Shown: positions 24,068 to 32,892, numbered from the stretch's first letter. The stretch is 64,000 bases of DNA from Streptomyces sp. ISL-66 (GCF_018614135.1 NZ_JAGGOW010000036.1:22830-86829), one strand, 5' to 3'. Made by a program: numbers and translations. The notes: generated by a model from the letters alone, not told the origin.

Positions 24068-24265
24068 CTACCCGCGGCCCTGGCCTTCACCGGCCGGGGC
24101 CGCGGGCGTTGGTACGGCCCGCGCGATCCACCGGTCGCCGCAGACCTGGACGGGCAGCTGGGACACACCGACCTCGACGCCCAGTTCGCCGAGGCGCGCC
24201 AGCAGCGCCAACCCTTTGGCGCAATCCTCGGCCGAATCCGCCAGCACCCCGAAGCGAAAAGTCAC
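24068..24265 (-). CDS. small hypothetical protein on the reverse strand
   Basis: A GTG at 24265-24263 begins a 65-residue alpha/beta protein (TFRFGVLADSAEDCAKGLAL). The pattern of strand, helix and strand is well formed up to residue 50; the tail is low complexity. Longer reverse frames exist upstream but lose protein-like composition. It stands alone between forward genes, as morons do. Confidence 0.45.
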   Translation of the reverse strand: MTFRFGVLADSAEDCAKGLALLARLGELGVEVGVSQLPVQVCGDRWIARAVPTPAAPAGEGQGRG

Positions 24266-24338
24266 GCACTCAGTGTCGCGCGGACGCTGGCCAGTTGCGG
24301 GCCGAATCGATGTCAGTACCTCAGAGGAGAATGAGTCC

Positions 24339-24911
24339 GTGGTTCTACATCTAGGGCAGCTGCCCGAATGGGCACACGAGAACAGCGGCGATCGGATACC
24401 CCACTCCGACAAGGTCGACCGCGCGGACCCTGCGCGCACCGACATTCTGATCACTCTTCATCACATGGAGCTTGCAGGGATAGAGATCGACGGCAGGGCC
24501 GTCGAAATCGCCACCAAGCTGATGCACTGGCGACACGCCCAAGCCTCGACGCAAGAACCCGTCGCCGAGGGTGACGTGCCGCGCTGGAAGAAGGCCCCCA
24601 GCGAGTCACGAGCCAAGTGCTGGGTCTACTACGTTCGCTGCGGCCATCTCATCAAGATCGGGACGACGGCGAATCTGTCCGTTCGCTTCACCTCCATCCG
24701 CCCCAACGAAGTCCTCGCCCTTGAACCCGGCGGGCAGCAGCTTGAGACGGTGCGGCACCGCGAGTTCCGAGCGCTCCTTGCGAGCGGGGAGTACTTTCAC
24801 CCGGGGCCAGCCCTGCAGCAGCACATCCTCAAACTACGCGAGCAGCTCGGGCCGCCGAATTGGGCGGGATCCCAAGTTCCGGACGGGCAGAACTTCTTCC
24901 CTGTCAGCTAA
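24339..24911 (+). CDS. GIY-YIG nuclease family protein (T5orf172-like)
   Basis: GTG 24339 follows AGGAGA at an eight-base distance. The 190-residue product has a C-terminal domain with WVYYVRCGHLIKIGTT (about 96-111), SVRFTSIRPNEV (115-126), HREFRALLASGEYF (142-155). These match the T5orf172/Mug113 branch of GIY-YIG nucleases. The N-terminal ~90 residues are charged and unassigned. It could be a homing or DNA-processing nuclease. A strong promoter follows immediately downstream. Confidence 0.7.
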   Translation: MVLHLGQLPEWAHENSGDRIPHSDKVDRADPARTDILITLHHMELAGIEIDGRAVEIATKLMHWRHAQASTQEPVAEGDVPRWKKAPSESRAKCWVYYVRCGHLIKIGTTANLSVRFTSIRPNEVLALEPGGQQLETVRHREFRALLASGEYFHPGPALQQHILKLREQLGPPNWAGSQVPDGQNFFPVS

Positions 24912-24913
24912 GG

Positions 24914-24943
24914 TTGACGTCGGGACCTGTGCGAACGTAAGGT
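24914..24943 (+). promoter_or_regulatory. sigma-HrdB-like promoter, candidate late promoter
   Basis: TTGACG (24914-24919), an 18-bp spacer, then TAAGGT (24938-24943). It is the best vegetative promoter seen in the forward direction and stands before the excisionase-like and structural genes. Confidence 0.6.
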
Positions 24944-24969
24944 TTCTCTCACTGGACATCTCTGGCTTT

Positions 24970-24995
24970 GAGGCCCGCCCACCGTGGCGGGCCTC
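24970..24995 (+). terminator. hairpin in leader of 25019
   Basis: GAGGCCCGCC and GGCGGGCCTC pair perfectly around a 6-nt loop. It lies between the promoter at 24914 and the gene at 25019, so it may terminate upstream transcripts or act as an attenuator in the leader. Confidence 0.55.
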
Positions 24996-25018
24996 AGTCA
25001 TTCCCGGTGGAGGTGAAC

Positions 25019-25255
25019 ATGGCCCCACCAATCGCGCTCGTCACCGAGGACGCCGCGGCCTACTACGCGGGGCGGCCTGGCGTCACAATTCGCCGCTGGG
25101 CACACGAAGGGCGTATTCAGCGGTACGGATCCGGCCGGGGAAAGGTCCGCTACAACGTGTTCGAGCTCAACAAGGCCGAGCGCGACGAGTGGACCCGCGT
25201 ACTGATTGCCCCAGGATCCCCGCCACCACTGCCTACTGTCACATGTGTCGCCTGA
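25019..25255 (+). CDS. MerR/excisionase-like HTH protein
   Basis: ATG 25019 follows GGAGGTG. The 78-residue protein has a single winged-helix HTH of HTH_17 type (about 8-55): VTEDAAAYYAGRPGVTIRRW then HEGRIQRYGSGRGKVRYNVFEL (in part). Such proteins serve as excisionases or transcription activators. Its position at the head of the late region, behind the strongest promoter, favours a regulator of late expression; distance from the integrase argues against Xis. Confidence 0.65.
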   Translation: MAPPIALVTEDAAAYYAGRPGVTIRRWAHEGRIQRYGSGRGKVRYNVFELNKAERDEWTRVLIAPGSPPPLPTVTCVA

Positions 25256-25325
25256 CCCAAACTCCTGCAGTCCGAAGCAAAATCGGCCAGCATGGGGCAC
25301 CCAGAACCGCGACCAAGGGGTGCAC

Positions 25326-25709
25326 ATGTTCGGCAGCAAGAAGACGCCCGAAGAGAAGGCCGCAGCAGCCCGGAACAGCAAGATCCGAGGCGCAGCAGCG
25401 GCCGTCGGCGTCACCATGTTCGGTGGGAACTTCAGGTCCCCGAACCAGATGGACGTCCCAGTCGAGGGCGCCCGGATAACGCTGGAGCGCGGCGAAGAAG
25501 CCAAAGCCCGCATCACCGTCACCCGCGTCGCCCTCACCGGCATCTTCGCGCTGTGGCTGAAGAAGGACATGACCAAGCTGTTCATCACCATTGAAGGCGC
25601 TGGTGGCGAAGTTCTCGTGCAGCCGGTGGCCGCATCCCAGGAGCCACAGGCGCGGATCCTGGCAACGCTCGTCAACGGAGAAGCCACCGCACCGGAGCCC
25701 AGCAGCTGA
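25326..25709 (+). CDS. hypothetical protein
   Basis: The 127-residue protein begins MFGSKKTPEEKAAAA. It has a beta-rich core (about 50-105: RITLERGEEAKARITVTRVA, then KLFITIEGAGGEVLV) suggestive of a small beta-sandwich. It precedes the tail-fibre gene and may be a virion or PH-like domain protein. No homologue is recognised. Confidence 0.5.
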   Translation: MFGSKKTPEEKAAAARNSKIRGAAAAVGVTMFGGNFRSPNQMDVPVEGARITLERGEEAKARITVTRVALTGIFALWLKKDMTKLFITIEGAGGEVLVQPVAASQEPQARILATLVNGEATAPEPSS

Positions 25710-25726
25710 CTTGGAGGGGGTGCGAG

Positions 25727-28375
25727 ATGGCCTTCCCCGTCGGCACCCCCGTCGTCACGTTCACCGGCACCCTGCCGTCCGCGGTAGCCGGCGTCCCCTT
25801 CAAGGGCCAGCTGGTCCTGACTCCGTCGGCTCGTCTGGTCGATGCGGGGCGGAACGCCGTCTACACCGGCGGCGGCAAGGTCCCCCTCGACAGCAGCGCG
25901 CATTTCAGCGTGCAGATTCTTCCCTGCGACGCGGCCGGTATCGAGCCTGTCGGCTGGCGCTGGTGGGTTGACGTCCAGCCCACCCGCGGCCAGCGGTACG
26001 GCTTCTGGGCCAACATCGCAGGTACGGGCACGGTCGACCTCGCCGCCCTCACGCCGGTGCCTGCGCCGGGCGGCGGGTCTGGCGGTGGTGGAGGGGGCGC
26101 CGTATCGTCCGTTAACGACAAAGTCGGCGCGGTGGTTCTGAACGCCGCGGACGTCGATGCAGACCCCGAAGGGACCGCCGACGCAGCCATAGCCGCGCAC
26201 GCGGTCTCTACCGACCCGCACGGCGACAGGGCCGCAGCTGCGAGCGCCCTCGCCGCGCACGAAGCCGACACCACGTCCGTGCACGGCATCAGCAACACGG
26301 CGACCCTGGAGACCCAGAGCGGGGCGCAAGCCAAAGCCGACGCGGCCCAGGCGGCTGCCATCGCTTCGTCCGCCTCGGACGCCACGGCCAAGGTGACGAC
26401 GCACGAGGCGGACACCACCGCCGTGCATGGGATCGCCGACACAGCCCTGCTGGAGACATCATCCGGTGCCCAGTCGAAGGCGGATGCCGCCCAGTCGACG
26501 GCCGTCTCCACGGCCGCTGCCGACGCCACGGCGAAGGTCGCAGCGCACTCTGCGGCCAGCGACCCGCACGGCGACCGCGCGGACGCCGCCAGCAAGTACC
26601 TGGCCAAGACCAACAACCTGAGTGACCTCGGCTCCGCGACGACCGCCCGCACGAACCTCGGACTCGCCGGAGCCGCCACCCTCTCGGTCGGCACTACCGC
26701 AGGCACCGTGGCCGCAGGCGACGACTCCCGGTTCAGCGCCATCGGCAGCACAGGCCCCCAGAGTCAGGCAGGTCTTGACGGCGGCGCCCTCCGCACCGCC
26801 GAGATACGCATCAGCGACGGAGCCGTCCAAGACCTCGCCACCGCAGCCTCCTGGGCGATCGCGGCCACCAGCGTCGGCACACAGCTCAAGTGCTCCATCC
26901 CCGCCGAAGCCGGCGACCGCATCCGAGTGGACCTCGGCATGCTGTACTCCGGGACCCGCTACCTCGACGCCGTCATCCTCGACTCCGTCGGCGCCATCAA
27001 CCTGTACGCGGGCACGCAGACCACCAGCCCGCTGGCGGAAGGCAACCCCGAGTTCTACCCGTCGACCAGCTTCGGGAAGGCCTCGAGCGGGATCCTCTTC
27101 ACCGTCGCGAGCGGCCACTTGAGCGGCGGGCAGGCCACGATCGCGCTGGCCAACCAAGGCACAGGCGCAGGCCGGATCTACGCCTACTCCGGTTACCCGT
27201 GCCGCATCACGCTCACCAACCTCGGCCCGGCGCCGGCGCCGACTAGTAGCACCATCGCGATGACCAGTACGCCGGCGTCGGGGTACATCAAGTACGCCCC
27301 CGCGGGCGTGACCCTGTCCGGCTCCGACGTCACGGGCCCTTTCCTCTACCTTGGCGCCGGCGGCTTCCAGATCGGCTCGGGAACCCCGGACTCGACCCTC
27401 GTGCTGCCGACGACCCGCTATCCGAACACGCGCGGGACGCTCACCAGCTCACAGTCGGTGTGGTCCGTCCGGTTCGGCACCGACGCAACCGCCTTCCAGG
27501 TCAGAACCAACTACCAGTCCACCGGATGCATCCGCATCCTTGTCAACGGCAGGCCGTTCACTGACCTGATACAGCCTCTCGGCGGCACCACCCCCGGCAA
27601 CACACACCTCATCACCGCCAACCTCGGTGCCGCCCGGCCGCGGACCGTGCAGCTTGACTTCTCGTCCGTCCCGTTCGGTGGGATTTACCTTCCGCCTGGT
27701 GCGACGATGTGGCGGCCAGCAAGTCCGAGTCGACGGATCATGGTCCTAGGCGACAGCATCCCTGGCGGCAGCAGCATCAACACCGGCGGCGGCGCAGGCA
27801 CATGGTTCAGCCGAGCTGCCCGCCTCCTCGGCTACGAGGACGCCTGGAACGAAGCGCTCGGCAGTACCGGATACATCACCGTCGGCACATCTGCGACCCT
27901 CGGCACTCGCGCACCGATCGACGTCATCCCGAACGCACCTGACGTGCTCTTCATCTCGGCCGGCTACAACGACAACGGCGGATCGCAGCCCTCGATCAGC
28001 ACAGCCGCGGCCAGCCTGTACAGCGCAATCAAGACCGGCCTGCCCAGTGCGACGATCTACGTGCTCGGTTGCTGGTCACCGACCGGTTCACCCGGCGCGT
28101 CGATCACGAACACCGACGCGACCCTGCGAACCGCAGCCGCAGCCGCGAACCTGCCGTTCATCTCGCTGATCACCGGCGGGGTCTACAACGCAGCGGGCAC
28201 CCTGATCGCCACCCACGGGCCGTGGATCACCGGCACCGGCCGAGTCGGCGCCCCCACAGGCGCCGGTAACGCAGACACCTACATCGGTACGGATGCGGTG
28301 CACCCCACCGACTCCGGCCACACCTACCTAGCCGGTCGCGTGGTCGCCGCGGTCCAGGAACTGCAGAACGCATAG
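25727..28375 (+). CDS. tail fibre/receptor-binding protein with SGNH esterase domain
   Basis: The 882-residue protein is modular. Residues 1-110 are an attachment domain. A glycine linker leads to the tail-fibre motif SSVNDKVGAVVLNAADVDAD. Residues 155-310 contain coiled repeats around TDPHGDRA and HEADTT.VHGI. The middle is a beta-rich domain. The C-terminal ~210 residues form an SGNH/GDSL hydrolase with GDSIPGGS (Ser677), SAGYNDNGG, and DAVH (Asp856, His859). It probably de-esterifies a surface polymer during adsorption. Its place ahead of the terminase genes is unusual. Confidence 0.75.
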   Translation: MAFPVGTPVVTFTGTLPSAVAGVPFKGQLVLTPSARLVDAGRNAVYTGGGKVPLDSSAHFSVQILPCDAAGIEPVGWRWWVDVQPTRGQRYGFWANIAGTGTVDLAALTPVPAPGGGSGGGGGGAVSSVNDKVGAVVLNAADVDADPEGTADAAIAAHAVSTDPHGDRAAAASALAAHEADTTSVHGISNTATLETQSGAQAKADAAQAAAIASSASDATAKVTTHEADTTAVHGIADTALLETSSGAQSKADAAQSTAVSTAAADATAKVAAHSAASDPHGDRADAASKYLAKTNNLSDLGSATTARTNLGLAGAATLSVGTTAGTVAAGDDSRFSAIGSTGPQSQAGLDGGALRTAEIRISDGAVQDLATAASWAIAATSVGTQLKCSIPAEAGDRIRVDLGMLYSGTRYLDAVILDSVGAINLYAGTQTTSPLAEGNPEFYPSTSFGKASSGILFTVASGHLSGGQATIALANQGTGAGRIYAYSGYPCRITLTNLGPAPAPTSSTIAMTSTPASGYIKYAPAGVTLSGSDVTGPFLYLGAGGFQIGSGTPDSTLVLPTTRYPNTRGTLTSSQSVWSVRFGTDATAFQVRTNYQSTGCIRILVNGRPFTDLIQPLGGTTPGNTHLITANLGAARPRTVQLDFSSVPFGGIYLPPGATMWRPASPSRRIMVLGDSIPGGSSINTGGGAGTWFSRAARLLGYEDAWNEALGSTGYITVGTSATLGTRAPIDVIPNAPDVLFISAGYNDNGGSQPSISTAAASLYSAIKTGLPSATIYVLGCWSPTGSPGASITNTDATLRTAAAAANLPFISLITGGVYNAAGTLIATHGPWITGTGRVGAPTGAGNADTYIGTDAVHPTDSGHTYLAGRVVAAVQELQNA

Positions 28376-28383
28376 GAGGTGTC

Positions 28384-28503
28384 ATGGGTAGCCCGATTGA
28401 CGATGTCATCCAGGCCTGGGGGACATCCGACCCGAGAGATGGGCGCCCATGCGGATCCACATCACCGACGGAGAACGGCACATCAGGATCCACGCCAGGT
28501 TGA
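28384..28503 (+). CDS. possible 39-residue protein
   Basis: ATG 28384 has an excellent AGGAGGTG ribosome site six bases upstream. The product (MGSPIDDVIQAWGTSDPRD...) overlaps the next gene by 55 bases in another frame. It may be real or a coupling leader. Confidence 0.35.
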   Translation: MGSPIDDVIQAWGTSDPRDGRPCGSTSPTENGTSGSTPG

Positions 28504-28742
28504 CGACGCTGACGCGAGGCGTCAAGGCCGCACGCTCCCTACTTGCCGCCCTACCCCCACCCGCTGCAGACCCCCACCCCGGCACTGACGACCCCACCTC
28601 CCCGGACCAGCCACCCACCGCCAGCGGCTTCGGGTTCTGCCTGGACGGGGTAACTCTCACCTCGGACACCGAACGGCCATACCCCGAAGCTCAGCCCGAA
28701 CTACAACGCCCCCAACCCTCCGAACCCGAGGAGCGGCGATGA
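28449..28742 (+). CDS. hypothetical protein
   Basis: A 97-residue protein with a basic N-terminal third (MRIHITDGERHIRIHARLTT) that may form a small strand-helix DNA-binding unit. The C-terminus is proline-rich and disordered. It overlaps the HNH gene by four bases. Confidence 0.45.
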   Translation: MRIHITDGERHIRIHARLTTLTRGVKAARSLLAALPPPAADPHPGTDDPTSPDQPPTASGFGFCLDGVTLTSDTERPYPEAQPELQRPQPSEPEERR

Positions 28743-29056
28743 GTGGAGGATGGACTGACAGCAACAGGCGCGCCGAGCTTCCGCCGAACTGGTACACGGA
28801 GATCCGACCGGCCGTCCTCAAGCGGGACGTCAGTCTCTGCCAGGCGTGCGGCAATCCGGCGTCCGACGTCGACCACATCGGAGACAAGCGCGACCATCGA
28901 CTCGTCAACCTGCAAGCGCTATGCGGCTGGTGCCATCGCAGGAAGACCAGCAGGCAAGGTAATCAGTCGGACAGCCGGACCAAGATCCGAGAGGGCCGCA
29001 GGCCGGAAGATCATCCCGGCCTGAAGATGGCTGTGGATCCGGAGGAGATCAAATGA
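28739..29056 (+). CDS. HNH endonuclease of the packaging region
   Basis: The 105-residue protein is a compact HNH nuclease: LCQACGNPASDVDHIGDKRD (in part, 34-52), then NLQALCGWCHRRKTSRQG (about 58-75), with two CxxC zinc pairs. Small HNH proteins beside TerS/TerL take part in terminase-mediated genome cutting in HK97-like phages, and the spacing here fits. It differs from the homing HNH at 18322. Confidence 0.8.
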   Translation: MSGGWTDSNRRAELPPNWYTEIRPAVLKRDVSLCQACGNPASDVDHIGDKRDHRLVNLQALCGWCHRRKTSRQGNQSDSRTKIREGRRPEDHPGLKMAVDPEEIK

Positions 29057-29180
29057 TCAAGGCTTCGAATTTCCCGGCCTCAACCCCTGGGCCCCCCTCC
29101 CCCCTCCCACCCTCCTGAAGCCCGGGGAGGTGCTGTGGCTGACGCTGGGTACGGGTCTGGCCAATTCGGGGCCGCGCGGA

Positions 29181-29214
29181 CCCCTGGCCGGGCCTGAGGA
29201 GGCCCGGCCAGGGG
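29181..29214 (+). terminator. 14-bp perfect hairpin between HNH and primase-like gene
   Basis: CCCCTGGCCGGGCC pairs with GGCCCGGCCAGGGG around TGAGGA. The 293-bp gap 29057-29349 holds no gene but has C-rich tracts, this stem and a TATAAT at 29295. It may be a terminator or part of a cos/packaging site. Confidence 0.55.
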
Positions 29215-29337
29215 GCGGGGGTCTGATCCAGCCTCCAGGGGGCGGTGTCCGCCTGAGGGTCGCAGGCCACCTCATCCCTCGCTTCCATGACTTGTATAAT
29301 CGCAGGTCAGGTGCTGGATTGCCGTTACAGTTGACGG

Positions 29338-29349
29338 TAGGATGAGGGT
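29338..29349 (+). promoter_or_regulatory. candidate -10 for leaderless transcript
   Basis: TAGGAT (29338-29343) lies six bases before ATG 29350, the spacing that gives a leaderless mRNA. No convincing -35 is visible. Confidence 0.35.
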
Positions 29350-29934
29350 ATGGAAACGAAGCGCTGCGATCACAAGCCCTGCCGGGAGCGACTTGGTGCT
29401 CGGCATGCTCACAACGCGCGCTTCTGCTCGGGCCGCTGTCGGGTCGCCGCCCATCGGGCTAAGCAGGCTCTGCCCGCGGAGCTGACCGCGCGAGACCGCT
29501 GGGTTCGCCGCACCTCTGCGAAGGTCCCCGTGACCGCCAGCGGGGACGCAGCCAGCAGCACCGACCCGCGCACTTGGTCCTCGTACTCCAAGGCCAATTC
29601 CAGCAAGACCGGCGCCGGCCTCGGGTTCGTCCTCAATGGGGACGGCATCACCTGCATCGACCTCGACCACTGCCTGACCGGCGGCCGGCTGGCCGACTGG
29701 GCGCGCGAGATCGTGGCACTGGCACCCGGCTGCTGGATCGAGCGGTCCGTGTCCGGCGACGGGCTGCACATCTGGGGCCGCAGCGTGATGCGGACCGGCC
29801 GGCGCATCAAGATTCAAGGCGGGACGGTCGAGCTGTACCCGTCCGGCCGCTACATCGCGGTCACCGGCGACACCTGGGGCGACACGCCCCGTCGACTCGG
29901 TGAACTGGACCCTCTGATCGACACCTTGCTGTAG
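29350..29934 (+). CDS. mini primase-polymerase (AEP-like) with zinc N-terminus
   Basis: The 194-residue protein begins with a Cys/His zinc motif (CDHKPC ... RFCSGRCR, residues 5-34). It then resembles the catalytic core of archaeo-eukaryotic primases: CIDLDHCL (about 96-103) gives the DxD metal site, SGDGLHIWG (about 135-143) the sxH motif, and RYIAVTGD (about 167-174) the third motif. NrS-1-type primase-polymerases share this layout. No helicase domain is attached. Its location between HNH and terminase, not with replication genes, is unusual. Confidence 0.65.
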   Translation: METKRCDHKPCRERLGARHAHNARFCSGRCRVAAHRAKQALPAELTARDRWVRRTSAKVPVTASGDAASSTDPRTWSSYSKANSSKTGAGLGFVLNGDGITCIDLDHCLTGGRLADWAREIVALAPGCWIERSVSGDGLHIWGRSVMRTGRRIKIQGGTVELYPSGRYIAVTGDTWGDTPRRLGELDPLIDTLL

Positions 29935-29983
29935 CCGCCCGACACGGGCGCGCTGCGGCGTACCCGACACGGGAGGCAAGAGC

Positions 29984-30508
29984 ATGGCACGTCTTCAGAT
30001 TCTGGAACTACCCGAGGGCGCGGAGGATGCACGTGCGCCGTTCGTTCTGGTCGTCGACCAGTGCATGCCGCAGCGCGTCGTGCTGGGCGCGGGGCAAGGC
30101 GCTCTGGTGGACCACTGGCAGGCCTTGGCGGACCGGATCGGTGCAAGGGGCGTTGTCGTAACCCCGGAGACGGTCGAGATCCCGGCGAATGAGGTGTCCA
30201 TCGGTCCGGACGGATATCCCGTTCGGATGCGTGTTGAAGCCGACTTCACTCGCTTCGACGAGCAGCTCGCCGAGAGGGCCGCGGCCGATGCCGCCCCGGA
30301 CCGCCCGGCGGATGCGGTCGAAGCGAAGCTGCGTCACTTCATCGACGAGCACCATGAGCGCGACATCAGACTGATGGATCGTGTCACGAATGCCCTCGGC
30401 ATTGATCGGCTGCGCAACTGGGACGAAATCGTCTGGGCGATCGAGAACGATCACGAGGTCGCCCGTGCCCGCCGTGGGTCGATCGAGGATGCGAAGGGGG
30501 TGTCCTGA
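29984..30508 (+). CDS. hypothetical protein upstream of terminase
   Basis: The 174-residue protein has an alpha/beta N-terminus (VLVVDQCMPQRVVLGAG). A C-terminal helical region follows with coiled-coil features (about 110-165). It shares bases with TerS. Function unknown; a packaging accessory is possible by position. Confidence 0.5.
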   Translation: MARLQILELPEGAEDARAPFVLVVDQCMPQRVVLGAGQGALVDHWQALADRIGARGVVVTPETVEIPANEVSIGPDGYPVRMRVEADFTRFDEQLAERAAADAAPDRPADAVEAKLRHFIDEHHERDIRLMDRVTNALGIDRLRNWDEIVWAIENDHEVARARRGSIEDAKGVS

Positions 30509-30996
30509 TGGCTGGCGTTGGCCCCGCACCGAAGGACCCGTCAAGGCGTGCCCGCCGGAACAAGGATCCCCAGGCTCAAACGATCCTCCGGTTCGAGCGC
30601 GCGGACGCACCCGACCTGCCCGACTTCCGAATCAATGCCGGCGACGACGGGCTGGTCGAGTTCGTGTGGCCGGAGCGGACTTGCGAGTGGTGGGCGACGT
30701 GGCAGGCCTCGCCGCAGGCCGAGCACTTCTCCAGCACCGACTGGGAAGAGCTGCTGACCACGGCCTTGGTGCACGCCAAGGTGTGGACGGGAGATCTGTC
30801 CGCGGCGGCCGAGCTTCGACTTCGGGTGGCCAAGTTCGGCGCGACCATGGAAGACCGCGCCCGGCTCCGCATGCAGTTCGCTGCCGCGGACGAGGCGGAC
30901 TCCAAGCGTCCGGAGACTGGCGCGACGGCGCGAGCGCGGTACGGAACGCTGCACGCGCTGCCGGAGCCGAAGGGCAAGGCGGTGGGCGATGGCTGA
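30508..30996 (+). CDS. terminase small subunit
   Basis: The 162-residue protein starts MAGVGPAPKDPSRRARRN, the N-terminal signature of TerS in many actinophages. A tryptophan-rich middle and a C-terminal helix follow. It recognises the packaging site and delivers DNA to the large subunit. ATG 30508 overlaps the preceding stop; TerL follows after one small gene. Confidence 0.75.
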   Translation: MAGVGPAPKDPSRRARRNKDPQAQTILRFERADAPDLPDFRINAGDDGLVEFVWPERTCEWWATWQASPQAEHFSSTDWEELLTTALVHAKVWTGDLSAAAELRLRVAKFGATMEDRARLRMQFAAADEADSKRPETGATARARYGTLHALPEPKGKAVGDG

Positions 30997-31240
30997 CGAC
31001 GTGCCGTTCTACGTGATCTGCGCGGGCACTCGTGACGCGGCTGCCGTGTGGGCGGCCCGGCACGGAATTGGTGACGACGAGTTCGTTTTCGCCAGCAGGC
31101 CCTGCGACGTCGTCGGCTATCCAGAATTCATCTCGGTTCGCCTTCCTTGCTTCTACGGCCGCGGAGACTGGCCGCTGGTAGACGAGGCGGTACGAGGCAA
31201 CGACCTTCGGATGGCCGCTCGTGCCGTGGCGGGGACCTGA
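30989..31240 (+). CDS. small protein between terminase subunits
   Basis: An 83-residue alpha/beta protein that overlaps TerS by eight bases and TerL by 20. The sequence (YVICAGTRDAAAVWAARHGI, then a strand FVFAS) suggests a small Rossmann-like unit. No function is known. Confidence 0.5.
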   Translation: MADDVPFYVICAGTRDAAAVWAARHGIGDDEFVFASRPCDVVGYPEFISVRLPCFYGRGDWPLVDEAVRGNDLRMAARAVAGT

Positions 31241-32882
31241 GTTCCAGGGCGAGCTTCCCACGCTCGGCTACCAAGTCCTCGACTGGATTCTCGAGATGCT
31301 GGCCGCGCCCGACCGGCCTGACTACGAACCGTTCGTGCCGACGCGGGAGCAGGCGGAGTTCATCCTCCGGTTCTACGAGCTGCATCCCGCGACGGGCAAG
31401 CGCCGCGTCCGTCGTGGGGTCCTCTCGCGGCCCCGCGGTTGGGGGAAGTCTCCCCTCCTGGCGGCCATTGCGTGCGCGGAGGCGCTCGGCCCGGTTGTCC
31501 CGGATGGTTGGGATGCGGCGGGCGAGCCGGTTGGTACTTCTTGGGACCGGATCCGCACCCCGTTGGTCCAGGTGGCGGCGGTGTCCGAAGATCAGACGCA
31601 GAACACGTGGGCGCCGCTGCTGGAGATGCTTCGACTGGGCCCGGTGATCGACGAGTACCCCGGGCTGGAGCCGCTCGACACGTTCGTCAATCTGCCCCGA
31701 GGGAAGATCGACATGGTCACCAGCTCGGCGACCAGCCGTAAGGGCAACAAGGCCCTCTTCGCGGTTCTTGACCAAACTGAGGAGTGGACGGCGAGCAACG
31801 GCGGGAAGCGTCTGGCACAGGTCATGCGCTCGAACGCCGCGAAGATCGGCGGCACCACCCTGGAGTCACCGAACGCCTACATCCCCGGCTTGGGCTCGGT
31901 CGCCGAGGACACCGCCGCGTTCGCCAAGGCGATCTCCGAGGGCCGCACCCGCGAAGACGGCCTCCTCTGGGATCACCGTGAAGCGCCGCCGGAGACCGAT
32001 CCCACTGAGCGCGAGTCCCTGGTCGCCGGCCTGCGCTACGCCTACGGAGACAGCTCGGACCACGAGGCCGGCTGTGTCCTGCACAGTCCTCCCTGCGGGC
32101 CGGGCTGGTCCCCGATCGACCGCCTGGTCGGAGACTTCTGGGACATGTCGAACGACCCTCAGGTCATGCGCTCGGACTTCCTGAACCAGATCACCCACGC
32201 GACGGACAGCTGGCTGTCTCAGCCGGAGTGGGCGGCATGCTCGGACGCCACCCGCGTGGTGGCCGACGGTGAGGCCGTGACGCTCGGATTCGACGGCTCC
32301 CGGGCTCGTGCCCGCGGCGTCACGGACGCCACGGCTCTGATCGGATGCCGGGTCTCCGACGGACACATCTTCCAGCTAGGCGTATGGGAGCAGCCCGAGG
32401 GCCCCCTCGGCGAAGGCTGGCGGGTGCCGGTCCTCGAGGTGCTGGCCACGGTCGAAGAAGCCTTCAACCGCTACCGAGTGGTCGGTTTCTACGCGGACCC
32501 GGCGAAGTGGGAGGGGCACGTCGCGGACTGGGAAGCCCGCTGGGGTGCCGGCCTGGGGGTGAAGGCGACCCGCGATCATCCGATCGAGTGGTGGATGACG
32601 GGCGGCCGGTCGAATCTGATCGTCCGCGCGCTGGAGAAGTTCCAGTCCGCCGTCGTCGACAAGGAACTGACGCATGACGGCTCGAGCGCGCTGACCAGGC
32701 ATGTACTGAATGCTCGCCGCCGTAAGGGGCGGTCGGGGATCCAGATCATGAAGGCGCATCCGGACTCTGCGCAGAAGATCGACGCCGCAGTGTCGTCGGT
32801 GCTGGCCTGGCAGGCCCGGCTTGACGCTGTGGCCAAGGGCCTAGCCGAATCCGAGGAGCCGATGGGCGGCTTCACGTTCTGA
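31221..32882 (+). CDS. terminase large subunit
   Basis: GTG 31221 gives 553 residues. The ATPase domain has a Walker A-like SRPRGWGKS (69-77) and a Walker B region LFAVLDQTEEWT. The RNase H-like nuclease has LGFDGSRA (Asp358) and a VVGFYADPAKWEGHV segment. It drives DNA into the prohead and cuts concatemers. The class resembles the P27/HK97-like terminases of actinophages with a partner HNH. Confidence 0.88.
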   Translation: MPWRGPEFQGELPTLGYQVLDWILEMLAAPDRPDYEPFVPTREQAEFILRFYELHPATGKRRVRRGVLSRPRGWGKSPLLAAIACAEALGPVVPDGWDAAGEPVGTSWDRIRTPLVQVAAVSEDQTQNTWAPLLEMLRLGPVIDEYPGLEPLDTFVNLPRGKIDMVTSSATSRKGNKALFAVLDQTEEWTASNGGKRLAQVMRSNAAKIGGTTLESPNAYIPGLGSVAEDTAAFAKAISEGRTREDGLLWDHREAPPETDPTERESLVAGLRYAYGDSSDHEAGCVLHSPPCGPGWSPIDRLVGDFWDMSNDPQVMRSDFLNQITHATDSWLSQPEWAACSDATRVVADGEAVTLGFDGSRARARGVTDATALIGCRVSDGHIFQLGVWEQPEGPLGEGWRVPVLEVLATVEEAFNRYRVVGFYADPAKWEGHVADWEARWGAGLGVKATRDHPIEWWMTGGRSNLIVRALEKFQSAVVDKELTHDGSSALTRHVLNARRRKGRSGIQIMKAHPDSAQKIDAAVSSVLAWQARLDAVAKGLAESEEPMGGFTF

Positions 32883-32892
32883 CCGTGAGGGG

